DNA of 64,000 nt from Maritalea mediterranea. Its GTDB lineage: Bacteria; Pseudomonadota; Alphaproteobacteria; Rhizobiales; Devosiaceae. The position numbers and the translations under genes are program-made. Shown piece after piece: positions 26,361 to 34,452 of this stretch. The notes under the pieces are model-generated. The model was not told the DNA's origin and did no database searches. It saw nothing but the letters and a program-made list of their open reading frames with translations. How positions within the stretch are numbered: the first letter of the stretch is position 1; the number at the start of each line of letters is the position of its first letter. Location: NCBI RefSeq assembly GCF_021568695.1, contig NZ_JAKGTI010000002.1:186001-250000 (forward strand), read 5' to 3'.

Positions 26361-26380
26361 ATGCAAAAGGAGTGCCAACT
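26361..26380 (-). promoter_or_regulatory. Sigma-54 promoter for flgE-flgK-flgL
   Basis: Minus-strand TGGCACT-CCTT-TTGCA matches the -24/-12 consensus with a single mismatch (T for G at the end of the -24 block). It lies about 50-65 bases before the flgE start. It is the best sigma-54 match in the window. Confidence 0.8.
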
Positions 26381-26571
26381 TTTAAGCCCTTGACTTCATT
26401 AATCTTTTATACGAACCACCCTCACTATAAGACCAAGACACGGAATCTTTTGCCAGCATAGGGGCAATTTTTGCCCATCCACGCCAAAATTGCCGAACTG
26501 TCAAAGCCATCGGTGACTTGAGAGACAGCGCGAAACCCGCTAAGACGCCTTTGGAACACAGGAACCGAGCC

Positions 26572-27441
26572 ATGATTTTTGAAACGCCAGAAGAGTTTTT
26601 GAAAATGCCGCGCAAGTGCATCACTGCATTTGGCATGTCTGGCGTGGGCAAAACCCATTTCGCCAACAATTTGCGCGATCAGAACTGGTTCCACTACTCC
26701 GTCGATTATCGCATTGGCACCCGCTATATGGGCGAGCATATTGTCGACAATTTCAAACAGATCGCGATGAAGGACCCGTTTCTGGCCAAATTGCTGCGCA
26801 CAGACAGCATCTATATTGGCTCAAACATCACCTTCAACAATCTCTCGCCGCTCTCCACCTATTTGGGCAAGCCGGGCAATCCTGAACTGGGCGGCATCCC
26901 GTTTGAAGAATATAAGCGCCGTCAGGCCCAGCACCGTCAGGCCGAAATCTCGGCCATGCTGGACACCCCCTATTTCATCGACCGCGCCAAGCGTATCTAT
27001 GATTATGATCATTTTATTGCTGACAGCTCAGGCTCATTCTGTGAGGTAGTTGACCTCGAAAATCCAAATGACCCGGTTTTGGAAGCGGTAACCGGGTCAT
27101 CGGCAGTGCTCTATATTCGCGGCACGGAAGAAGATGAGGAAAAGCTCATCGCCCGGTTTAAAAAAGCGCCCAAGCCAATGTATTATGCCCCCGATCTGCT
27201 CGACCGGAAATGGGCCCAATTCAAGCAAGAGAATAAGATTACCCACGATAAAGACGTTGACCCAGACGCCTTTATGGTGTGGGGCTTTTCCTCTCTCTTG
27301 CGCCACCGCCTTCCCCTTTATCAGCAAATCGCTGATCAACACGGCTACATCATTGAAGCCGCGGATTTGGCGACCATGCGAGACGAAGCTGATTTCGACG
27401 CGATGATGGCGGATGCCATCGCCCGTCGCAACAAAGCTTGA
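26572..27441 (+). CDS. P-loop ATPase upstream of metA
   Basis: A 289-residue soluble protein with a Walker A motif GMSGVGKTHF (about residues 20-29). No classical kinase lid or ABC signature is recognised. The start at 26572 is preferred over 26518 because the ATG is preceded by ACAGGAACC and removes an unconserved-looking basic extension. Hydrophobic strand VLYIRGTEEDEEKL resembles the second half of a nucleoside-kinase-like Rossmann domain. It lies 58 bp upstream of metA on the same strand. Similar proteins are annotated simply as ATPase; the substrate is unknown. Confidence 0.8.
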   Translation: MIFETPEEFLKMPRKCITAFGMSGVGKTHFANNLRDQNWFHYSVDYRIGTRYMGEHIVDNFKQIAMKDPFLAKLLRTDSIYIGSNITFNNLSPLSTYLGKPGNPELGGIPFEEYKRRQAQHRQAEISAMLDTPYFIDRAKRIYDYDHFIADSSGSFCEVVDLENPNDPVLEAVTGSSAVLYIRGTEEDEEKLIARFKKAPKPMYYAPDLLDRKWAQFKQENKITHDKDVDPDAFMVWGFSSLLRHRLPLYQQIADQHGYIIEAADLATMRDEADFDAMMADAIARRNKA

Positions 27442-27499
27442 ACAATCTCTCATTACCGCCTAAACCAAACCACCATCTAAAATCCATTGGAGAACTCTA

Positions 27500-28414
27500 A
27501 TGCCCATCAAGATTCCTAACCATTTGCCCGCGCGTCAAATTTTGGAAGATGAGGGCATTATGGTGATGGACGAGACCCGCGCCGCCACCCAGGATATTCG
27601 CCCGCTGCAAATCGGCCTGCTCAATCTGATGCCCAACAAGGAGCGCACGGAAACCCAGTTCGCCCGTCTGATCGGTGCCACCCCGCTGCAGGTGGATTTG
27701 ACACTCGTGCGCATTTCAAACCATCAGTCTAAGAATGTGGCGCAGGACCATCTGGAAGCCTTTTATCAGACCTGGGACGAGGTGAAGGACCGCAAGTTCG
27801 ACGGCTTTATCGTCACTGGCGCCCCCATCGCCCATCTTGAATTCACCGACGTCGGCTATTGGGACGAAATGGTGGATATCATGAACTGGACCCGCACCAA
27901 TGTGCACACCACCATGTTTGTGTGCTGGGGGGCGCAGGCCGCACTGCACCATTTCTACAATGTGCAGCGCTTCCGTCGCCCGAAGAAAGCCTTCGGCGTC
28001 TACCGCCACCAGGCGGCCACCCACGCCTCGCCCTATCTGCTGGGCTTTTCAGACGATTTCGCCATTCCCGTTTCGCGCATCAACGATATCGACCACGCCT
28101 CGGTGCCAAACGATCTGGAAGTGCTGATCAACTCCAAGGAAGTGGGTCTTTGCCTGCTCAACGAGCCAAAACACCGCCAGCTCTTCATGCTGAACCATCT
28201 GGAATATGATCACAAATCACTGGTGGAAGAATATTTGCGGGACAAGGAGGCTGGCCTCGACACGCCACCCCCGGTCAACACCTTCCCCAATGACGACATC
28301 ACCCAGGAACCCCTCAACCGCTGGCGCTCCCACGCCTATTTGCTATTCGGCAATTGGATCAACCAGATGTATCAAAATACCGAATATGATCTGAATAAAA
28401 TCGGCACCAAATAA
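27500..28414 (+). CDS. metA: Homoserine O-acyltransferase MetA
   Basis: A 304-residue enzyme of the MetA family that acylates homoserine at the start of methionine synthesis. The nucleophile Cys is in VCWGAQAALHH (about residue 142), and the conserved LNLMPNKERTE and MLNHLEYD segments, the second near the catalytic His/Glu, are present. The residue that separates acetyl- from succinyl-CoA users (E. coli Gly111 position, in GAPIAHLEF) is Ala here, so the acyl donor is uncertain. GGAGAACTCTA precedes the ATG. No SAM riboswitch is evident upstream. Confidence 0.95.
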   Translation: MPIKIPNHLPARQILEDEGIMVMDETRAATQDIRPLQIGLLNLMPNKERTETQFARLIGATPLQVDLTLVRISNHQSKNVAQDHLEAFYQTWDEVKDRKFDGFIVTGAPIAHLEFTDVGYWDEMVDIMNWTRTNVHTTMFVCWGAQAALHHFYNVQRFRRPKKAFGVYRHQAATHASPYLLGFSDDFAIPVSRINDIDHASVPNDLEVLINSKEVGLCLLNEPKHRQLFMLNHLEYDHKSLVEEYLRDKEAGLDTPPPVNTFPNDDITQEPLNRWRSHAYLLFGNWINQMYQNTEYDLNKIGTK

Positions 28415-28438
28415 GCTGGATCAACTCGCGAAACACAT

Positions 28439-28483
28439 GAGCCAAGCAATTGTTTTAACAGCATTCGCTTGGCTCTCTTTTTA
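28439..28483 (+). terminator. Terminator of metA
   Basis: GAGCCAAGC (28439-28447) pairs with GCTTGGCTC (28467-28475), and TCTTTTTA follows. It lies 24 bp after the metA stop. Confidence 0.85.
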
Positions 28484-28872
28484 GCCGCCACCGGTCGCTC
28501 ATTTGCAGCGCTCACGCCACGCAGGCAGCCTCCCGTCCCCGGCACCCCCGCCACTTTTCCCGCCGCCACCGGTCGCTTCCGCTCCCGTCCCCGGCACCCG
28601 CGCCACTTTTCCTGCCGCCACCGGTCGCTTTCGCTCCCGTCCCCGGCACCCGCGCCACTTTTCTCGCCGCCACCGGTCGCTGTCGCTCCCGTCCCCGGCA
28701 CCCCCGCCACTTTTCTTGCCGCCACCGGCCGCTTGTCGCTCCCTTCCCCGGCACCCCCGCCACTTTTCTCGCCGCCACCGGTCGCTGTCGCCCCCGTCCC
28801 CGGCACCCCCGGCTCTTTTTCTTGCCGCCGTCGCTCACTACGTTCGCTACCCCGGCACCCCCGCCATTGGCA
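28484..28872. repeat. GC-rich tandem repeat with 52-bp period
   Basis: About five direct copies start at 28562, 28614, 28666, 28718 and 28771, each opening with GCCGCCACCGG. Each copy then holds a (C/T)GCTCCCGTCCCCGGCACC block and a GCCACTTTTC block. A partial copy starts at 28484. Spacing is 52, 52, 52 and 53 bases. The same blocks occur in the opposite orientation at 38.4-39.4 kb. The period is not a multiple of three, so the long open frames here are a by-product of the repeat lacking stop triplets. Confidence 0.85.
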
Positions 28873-28910
28873 CCCCAAGTTGACGTTAGGACAATCCGCG
28901 TTCTCCCGAC

Positions 28911-28939
28911 GTCATTACCGGGCTTGCCCCGGTAATCCA
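28911..28939 (+). repeat. Palindromic element, family GTCA-arm-CTTGA-arm-TCCA
   Basis: GTCA, arm TTACCGGG, loop CTTGC, arm CCCGGTAA, TCCA. The arms are an exact 8-bp inverted repeat. Confidence 0.85.
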
Positions 28940-28983
28940 TGCAGCACCCGAAATGTTTGCACCTACATCTCCCCACCCACCGC

Positions 28984-29012
28984 GTCATTGCAAGACTTGA
29001 TCTTGCAATCCA
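28984..29012 (+). repeat. Palindromic element, family GTCA-arm-CTTGA-arm-TCCA
   Basis: GTCA, arm TTGCAAGA, loop CTTGA, arm TCTTGCAA, TCCA. Exact 8-bp arms; the same arm type recurs at 31107 and 39093. Confidence 0.85.
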
Positions 29013-29185
29013 TTTGCAACCAGCCACACGGCACCTAGTTAAATCATTCACCCACAGCCATCCCCAGCCTGCGGCGCGCGAGCGCAAAATAAAGTTCCGA
29101 TGATCAAGACAAAACCACACACCCCTATTGCAAATATATCTACTAGATATATATAAGACGCAGTTTTGCTTTTTGGAGTCCCCTC

Positions 29186-30379
29186 ATGAAACGGTTTTGG
29201 TTTATCGCGCCCCCCCTAATTTTGCTCGTCGGCGGCGTCGTCCTAATCCTCAATATGCTGCAGCCCGCGCTGCCGAACCCTTCCGGCCCGAACCTCGTCG
29301 GCTACCAGCGCACCAATCTCGAACAGGGCGACCGTTGGGTGGACATACAAATCTTCTACCCCGCGACAGAAAAGACCGACCAGCAACCTGCGGCCATGCC
29401 CCCCGTGCTCGCTGCCCAAATGGCGAAAAGCTTTGGTGCGCCAGAGGCAGCAATGCAAGATGACCGACCGCTGCCCGTCTATATCGGTGCCGAAGCCGTT
29501 GCCGGGCCTCATCCGGTGATCATCTTCAACCATGGCCATGGTATGTATGCAGGGCAAAACAGCCACCAGGTGATCGAATTGGCCAGCCACGGCTATGTCG
29601 TCATGGCCATCAGCCACCCGGGCCACAGCCTTGTTGCATTCAAAGGGGTAGAGCCAACGCTGAAATCCGAAGATGTGGCCAACTATCCGCCGGAAGTCGC
29701 AAAGGCTCTGCTCACCCGCCAAGCCGAAGGCTATGACCAACTGCGCGAAGCCGCCACAATGGACGAATGGACCACCGCCATGGCCGCCCTCGAAACCGAA
29801 GCCTTTGGCCAAATCAGCGGCCAATTCCAAGACTGGATCGACAACAACACTCTATTGCTGGATCAACTCCCTGCGCTGCAAGCTGGCACCGTCACCACCG
29901 CCATAGCAGGCACCCTGGACCTCGATAAAATCGGCTATTTCGGCCACTCCTTCGGCGGCGCAGTCGCAACGCACATGAACATGCAAGATGACCGCGTCAG
30001 CGCCTCTTATAGCTTAGACGGCCCCGCCTTCACCTGGTCAATCGCGGACGCCCCCAACGGTGCGTTCTGTTTCGCCTATGGCAATGCCAACAACCAGGCG
30101 GGCATCAAGTCAGATATGTCGTGGGTCAACCAGCAAATCGCAAAAGCCACCAATGGCTGCGAACTGGTGTTTGATGGCGCAGCCCACATGAATTTCAGCG
30201 ATTTGAATGAAATCTCATTCCTGAAATTCTTCGGCATGTTGGGGCCAGTTGATCATCACGTGATGCGTAACAGCCTCAATCAATCCCTTGTTGAGTTCTT
30301 CAATTCCACCTTGCGCAACCAAGGAGAAATGACCGAAGTTGAAGGTACCACACTCGTTCAGCACGATTTGAAGGGTTAA
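29186..30379 (+). CDS. Membrane-anchored or secreted alpha/beta hydrolase (PAF-acetylhydrolase type)
   Basis: A 397-residue protein with an N-terminal hydrophobic segment (about residues 5-27) and then an alpha/beta hydrolase domain. The nucleophile elbow is GHSFGGAV (about residue 256). The oxyanion-side motif HPVIIFNHGHGMYAG and the C-terminal AHMNFSD, which holds the likely catalytic His, complete the triad region. The pattern is that of platelet-activating-factor acetylhydrolase or dienelactone-hydrolase relatives, so a lipid or small-ester substrate is likely but not determined. GGAG lies before the ATG. A PadR-type regulator follows immediately. Confidence 0.85.
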   Translation: MKRFWFIAPPLILLVGGVVLILNMLQPALPNPSGPNLVGYQRTNLEQGDRWVDIQIFYPATEKTDQQPAAMPPVLAAQMAKSFGAPEAAMQDDRPLPVYIGAEAVAGPHPVIIFNHGHGMYAGQNSHQVIELASHGYVVMAISHPGHSLVAFKGVEPTLKSEDVANYPPEVAKALLTRQAEGYDQLREAATMDEWTTAMAALETEAFGQISGQFQDWIDNNTLLLDQLPALQAGTVTTAIAGTLDLDKIGYFGHSFGGAVATHMNMQDDRVSASYSLDGPAFTWSIADAPNGAFCFAYGNANNQAGIKSDMSWVNQQIAKATNGCELVFDGAAHMNFSDLNEISFLKFFGMLGPVDHHVMRNSLNQSLVEFFNSTLRNQGEMTEVEGTTLVQHDLKG

Positions 30380-30411
30380 ATCCAATTCAAGATAAGATCA
30401 TTCTTGGCCTG

Positions 30412-30927
30412 TTGGCCTTTCAAGACGCCACATTATACGATCTGAAAAAGACGATGGAGCGGTCCACCACGATGTTTTACAACACATCGTTTGGCTCCAT
30501 CCACCCGGCCCTGCAAAAGCTGGAGCGGGAAAATCTGGTCACTGTGCGGCAGGAGGCCAACGGCAAGCGCGTGCGCAAAATCTATTCGCGCACAGCCAAA
30601 GGCGCGAAAACCTTTCAAGACTGGATTAGCGAGCCCGTCGCCGTCTTCAAAACCAAAGACGAAAGCATGCTGCGCCTCTTCTATTTCGGCCACATCGAAG
30701 GCGACGTCGCCCCACACATCCAACTCTATATCGACGAAGCGAACAATTGGATCGCCGCGCTGGAAACCCTACTCCGCACCCAAGACCTCTCAAAGGTCCC
30801 CACCGAGTTCCAAAAAATGGCCTTCTTCCAATTCGCCACTATGCGCTACGGCCTCGACGTGATCAAATTCAGCAAAGGCTGGTATGAGCAATTGCTGGAG
30901 GATTATAAGGCGCAGGGGTTTGAGTAG
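30412..30927 (+). CDS. PadR-family transcriptional regulator
   Basis: At least 171 residues. The winged-helix segment SIHPALQKLERENLVTVRQ and a C-terminal helical dimerisation region fit PadR/Vir-type regulators. No ATG or GTG is available at the expected place. The TTG at 30412 would cut off IILGLLAFQ, the normal first helix of the family, which is encoded in frame just upstream. An ATT at 30385, 9 bases after AAGGG, may be the true start. It lies 32 bp or less from the hydrolase stop and probably controls that gene. Confidence 0.8.
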   Translation: MAFQDATLYDLKKTMERSTTMFYNTSFGSIHPALQKLERENLVTVRQEANGKRVRKIYSRTAKGAKTFQDWISEPVAVFKTKDESMLRLFYFGHIEGDVAPHIQLYIDEANNWIAALETLLRTQDLSKVPTEFQKMAFFQFATMRYGLDVIKFSKGWYEQLLEDYKAQGFE

Positions 30928-31002
30928 ACGCTAATCTCCAGATTATGCTTTTGGCCGCTCCGGACCTGATCCGGGGCCAACTCCACCATTCCTTGGCAAT
31001 TT

Positions 31003-31024
31003 GATCCCGGCTCAAGGCCGGGAT
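31003..31024. repeat. Palindrome, variant type (GATCCCGG...)
   Basis: ATCCCGGC-TCAA-GGCCGGGAT forms a near-perfect stem; an almost identical copy is at 38911. It lacks the GTCA and TCCA ends of the main family. Confidence 0.7.
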
Positions 31025-31106
31025 GGCCCGAGCAGCAACGGCAGTTATGGCAGTATTGCCCTAGAGCTTCCTCATGCAGCAGTTTTGTAGGAAGACATCT
31101 CCCACC

Positions 31107-31135
31107 GTCATTGCAAGACGTAATCTTGCAATCCA
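31107..31135 (+). repeat. Palindromic element, family GTCA-arm-CTTGA-arm-TCCA
   Basis: GTCA, TTGCAAGA, loop CGTAA, TCTTGCAA, TCCA. Arms as at 28984, with a changed loop. Confidence 0.85.
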
Positions 31136-31194
31136 TTTCACGACAACCCACGGCACGAAAGAGCCTATTCAACGCCAGCGCCGCCTCCCCCAAC

Positions 31195-31223
31195 GTCACC
31201 CTAGGGCCTGACCCGAGGGTCCA
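31195..31223 (+). repeat. Palindromic element, family GTCA-arm-CTTGA-arm-TCCA
   Basis: GTCA, CCCTAGGG, loop CCTGA, CCCGAGGG, TCCA. One arm mismatch. Confidence 0.8.
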
Positions 31224-31290
31224 TGAAGAGTTGGCAACATGGGAAGCACGCGCCAAGTGCACGCCCACTGCGACAAGCGGAGCAGCGGCA

Positions 31291-31319
31291 TGGATTGTCG
31301 GGTCAAGCCCGACAATGAC
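31291..31319 (-). repeat. Palindromic element, reverse orientation
   Basis: Read on the minus strand: GTCA, TTGTCGGG, CTTGA, CCCGACAA, TCCA. Exact 8-bp arms of a type not seen elsewhere in the window. Confidence 0.85.
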
Positions 31320-31479
31320 GCTGAGAATAACAGAACGCAGGCCCTCAATGCAGAGAATAGAATTCCCTCCCCTCGATGGGGAGGGATAAAGGGTGGGGTG
31401 GGGTGGGGTGGGGCAATAAGCCTACCCCGCGACCGCCCCGGACTAGATCCGCGGCCAAATCACCGCCAGTACCCAAGCA

Positions 31480-32028
31480 CTACCGCTGAGCCCCCCGCCG
31501 CGCCTTAACCCGCCGGATCAACTCCACCGCCTCCGCAGGCGGCTTCTGCTCCACCCGCAAATAATCCGATCCATCCCGATTGCGGGTCAGCAAACCCAGC
31601 CCAACCATCATCCGCCGCAACAGCGCTGCATCGCCAAAGCTGTGTACCTGATCCAGAAGCGCATTCACCTCGCGCTCATGCAAATGCTCGCCTTTAGGCA
31701 AAGCTGCCCAAAACAGCCAAATGCAATTCTCCTGCACCCGTCGGCGCGAGGGCCAGCGGTGCATCTCCCCAGCGGCATCAATATGCTGCAAACAGCGCGA
31801 CACCAACGCATGATCCATCTGCGCGGTTTCTGCGCTATCCGCCATTTTCTGGCCGGACTTATGCGCCGCCCGCATATGTTGGAAATTACGAAACCCCGCC
31901 GCACGCGCCAGCATATTCATCAAGCTGAGATGGCTCGGCACCGCCACATCCTGGCTCAATTGCTTGGCTAAACTGCGAGAAAATTGAGAAATATCCGCTG
32001 CATAAAGCGGAATAGATTGCTTTATCAT
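31480..32028 (-). CDS. DUF2087-domain protein
   Basis: A 182-residue soluble protein. The C-terminal half (about residues 95-170) has the DUF2087 pattern: a Trp-Pro-Arg start, EREVNALLDQVHSFGDAALL and GLLTRNRDGSDYLRV. The N-terminal part is helical with SRSLAKQL. AGGAATG lies before the ATG. DUF2087 occurs alone or fused to regulators; it is thought to act in transcription control, but this is not established. It is an isolated gene. Confidence 0.8.
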   Translation of the reverse strand: MIKQSIPLYAADISQFSRSLAKQLSQDVAVPSHLSLMNMLARAAGFRNFQHMRAAHKSGQKMADSAETAQMDHALVSRCLQHIDAAGEMHRWPSRRRVQENCIWLFWAALPKGEHLHEREVNALLDQVHSFGDAALLRRMMVGLGLLTRNRDGSDYLRVEQKPPAEAVELIRRVKARRGAQR

Positions 32029-32307
32029 TTTACATTCCTAGCTGCCGCATCGAATGTCGTTGGTCGCTGACTTAACGACGCGGCATTGAATATAAAACCC
32101 AAATGCATTGCGTGAATTAAAGCAGATTTAGCACTCCAAACCCGGAGCAGCGACGCCTTGGCATTCTGCCAACCATGGGCAATGCTAGCGCAAACATTGG
32201 CGCAAAACAAGTGAATCAAATCACGAAACCTAGGGCGCAAATCATTGTCATCACATTACTTCTTACTGTAATCTGAGTACATATTTACAAGAAGTATAGC
32301 TATAAAA

Positions 32308-32889
32308 ATGAAACTCGAAGAGACAATGCATCCAATCTGGAACGTTATATATTTCCTGATCCTAGCCTATCTTTTCCCAATATTTATTGTCCAACTCCTA
32401 TTCCCGAGCTTCATTGATCCCATCCACGACTTCTTTGAGCCCTCCATTAAAATAGTTGTCCCCTCTCATTCTTTGAGTGTGGGCACAAGCACTGAGCAAC
32501 TTTACACTAAACTTTTGGGGTACGAACTTGCGCGGGAAATGTCACAAATTCGTGCAATATATCAATATTTATTTTTAATCGGCATAGTCAGCTTTAGCCC
32601 GATTATTATGATAAACATTCGAGCAATTTTGATAAACGTCGCGAAGTTTAAGAAAATCCATTTGTTATACATCTTTGTGCCAATATCATTTATGTGCATT
32701 TGGATACTTTTTTATTCGGTAGACCCAGTTAGCGCAGAAGGTAGAGTTGACGATTTTAGACATAATCCAAAGGGACCCATGCCGACAATATTGATGTATC
32801 TATTCGCCGTAATCGGTCTTTGGTCTACCTTAGTGGTTCCAACAATATTTGTTGGCAGCATCATAAGGAGTTGGGTAAATCGAAGTTAG
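32308..32889 (+). CDS. AT-rich orphan membrane protein with four TM segments
   Basis: A 193-residue protein. Hydrophobic segments lie at about residues 10-32, 85-107, 122-142 and 162-186; the region between the first two is outside the membrane and has no known motif. Codon use is clearly more AT-rich (many ATA, TTA, AAA) than in the flanking genes. This suggests recent acquisition. An alternative start is the ATG a few codons downstream. No family recognised. Confidence 0.65.
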   Translation: MKLEETMHPIWNVIYFLILAYLFPIFIVQLLFPSFIDPIHDFFEPSIKIVVPSHSLSVGTSTEQLYTKLLGYELAREMSQIRAIYQYLFLIGIVSFSPIIMINIRAILINVAKFKKIHLLYIFVPISFMCIWILFYSVDPVSAEGRVDDFRHNPKGPMPTILMYLFAVIGLWSTLVVPTIFVGSIIRSWVNRS

Positions 32890-33006
32890 TCAGCTCTGGA
32901 AACGGAAAACGAAAATAGGGAACATTCAATTGCGCCCCCAACCCCTTGCCCCATAAAATAAAATCCCTACCTTAAAGGCAGCACTTAAGTTGAGGAATCC
33001 TGCCTG

Positions 33007-34452
33007 ATGGCCAATTGGACCGATGAGACCCGCATCGCCCTGGATAATATGCGCGACAGCGTCACCGGCCTGTTTGTGCCCACAATCAGGCTAGGGGTGA
33101 CTGGTCTATCCCGCGCGGGCAAAACCGTGTTCATCACCTCGATGATTCAAAATCTGATCGAGGGCGACAATCTCTCGCTGTTTGCACCGCTGGCCGAGGG
33201 GCGGCTGATTGGCGCGCAGCTCAGTCCGCACCCAAACGCCGCCATGCCGCGCTTTGCTTATGAGGAGCATTTGAAAGCCCTCAAAGGTGAAGATCGCCAC
33301 TGGCCGCAATCCACCCGGCAGATTTCGCAAGTGCGGCTGATGCTCAAATTCCAGCCCGACCATTGGGCCACCGCCTGGGCCGGACCGCGCGAAGTGCATC
33401 TGGATATTGTCGATTACCCCGGCGAGTGGCTACTCGATTTGCCCCTGCTCGACAAAAACTATCGCGAATGGTCCGACGATGCGTTGCAGAAAGCCCACGC
33501 CCCCGCCCGCGCCAATATCGCGGAAGACTGGCTCAATCTGACCCTGAAGGCAGACGCCACCGCCCCGCTGGATGAAGAGATGGCCACGCGCCTCTCCAAC
33601 GCCTTTAAAGCCTATTTGCAAGCCTGCCGCGCTGATGAACATGCCTTGAGCGCCCTGCCGCCCGGCCGCTTTCTGATGCCCGGCGATATGGACGGCTCGC
33701 CCGCCCTCACCTTTGCGCCATTGCCCGCGCCCGACGCGACGCCGAAAAGCGACAGCCTTTATGCGCAGATGGAGCGCCGCTATGAGGCGTATAAAAACAT
33801 CGTCGTGCGCCCCTTCTTCCGTGATCATTTCGCCCGGCTGGACCGCCAAATCATTCTGGTCGACGCCCTCACCGCGCTCAATGCCGGCAGCGATGCGGTC
33901 AAAGATTTGGAAAAGGCCCTCAGCGAAATTTTGACCTGTTTTAAAACCGGCAACAATCCGCTTTGGACCCGCTTTTTCTCCACCCATATCGACAAGATCC
34001 TGTTCGCCGCCACCAAGGCAGACCATATGCCCCACACCAATCATGATCGGTTGGGCGATGTGCTCGGCCTGCTGGTCAAAGGTGCGCGCCAACGCGCCCA
34101 TTATCAGGGGGCCGAAACCCAATCCATGGCCCTCGCTGCCATCCGCGCCACCCACGAGGGCGAGGTGGAGCATGAAGGCAAAATGCTCAAAACCATCATC
34201 GGCACGCCGCAAAAAGGCGAAAGCCTGGGCGACAAAAATTATGACGGCACCAGCGAAATCGCTCTATATCCCGGCAACTTACCGGAAAACCCGGACTCAA
34301 TTTTTGAGGATGAGCAAAGCTATAAGGGCAAGCTGAAATTCCTGCGCTTCCGCCCACCTGTACTCGACAATGCCACCCGGCAAAAATCCGGCCTGCCGCA
34401 TATCCGGCTAGACCGCGCGCTGAATTTCCTCTTGGGAGATAAATTGCAATGA
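33007..34452 (+). CDS. ycjX: YcjX-family P-loop NTPase
   Basis: A 481-residue protein of the YcjX/DUF463 family. Walker A GLSRAGKTVF (about residues 33-42) and a Walker B-like segment HLDIVDYPGEW (about 128-138) are present; the C-terminus FLRFRPP is typical. GAGGAATCC lies before the ATG. It overlaps the YcjF-like gene by 4 bp. The pair is conserved across Gram-negatives and linked to envelope stress (the psp region in enterics); the exact reaction is unknown. Confidence 0.9.
   Translation: MANWTDETRIALDNMRDSVTGLFVPTIRLGVTGLSRAGKTVFITSMIQNLIEGDNLSLFAPLAEGRLIGAQLSPHPNAAMPRFAYEEHLKALKGEDRHWPQSTRQISQVRLMLKFQPDHWATAWAGPREVHLDIVDYPGEWLLDLPLLDKNYREWSDDALQKAHAPARANIAEDWLNLTLKADATAPLDEEMATRLSNAFKAYLQACRADEHALSALPPGRFLMPGDMDGSPALTFAPLPAPDATPKSDSLYAQMERRYEAYKNIVVRPFFRDHFARLDRQIILVDALTALNAGSDAVKDLEKALSEILTCFKTGNNPLWTRFFSTHIDKILFAATKADHMPHTNHDRLGDVLGLLVKGARQRAHYQGAETQSMALAAIRATHEGEVEHEGKMLKTIIGTPQKGESLGDKNYDGTSEIALYPGNLPENPDSIFEDEQSYKGKLKFLRFRPPVLDNATRQKSGLPHIRLDRALNFLLGDKLQ

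Larger units (their letters stand above)
28873..29185. other. Non-coding stretch with two palindromic elements
   Basis: No gene is seen. The stretch contains the palindromes at 28911-28939 and 28984-29012 and, just before the hydrolase gene, an AT-rich zone (29120-29160) that probably holds its promoter. Confidence 0.6.
30928..31479. other. Gene-free stretch with palindromic elements
   Basis: No gene is recognised. It contains a long palindrome at 31003-31024, family elements at 31107, 31195 and 31291, and a short GGGGTGGGGTG run near 31390-31412. Confidence 0.6.

Noticed and set aside
27442-27499. SAM-II riboswitch before metA
   Set aside because: The 58-base gap has no recognisable pseudoknot pattern with the conserved core; only a ribosome binding site is seen.
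28484-28872. CRISPR array
   Set aside because: The repeats are contiguous without unique spacers and no cas genes are near.
28372-29120. Long overlapping open frames on both strands (up to about 200 codons, Pro/Arg- or Gly-rich)
   Set aside because: They are produced by the GC-rich 52-bp repeat, which lacks stop triplets in all frames; no ribosome sites, no family match, and the repeat period is not a multiple of three.
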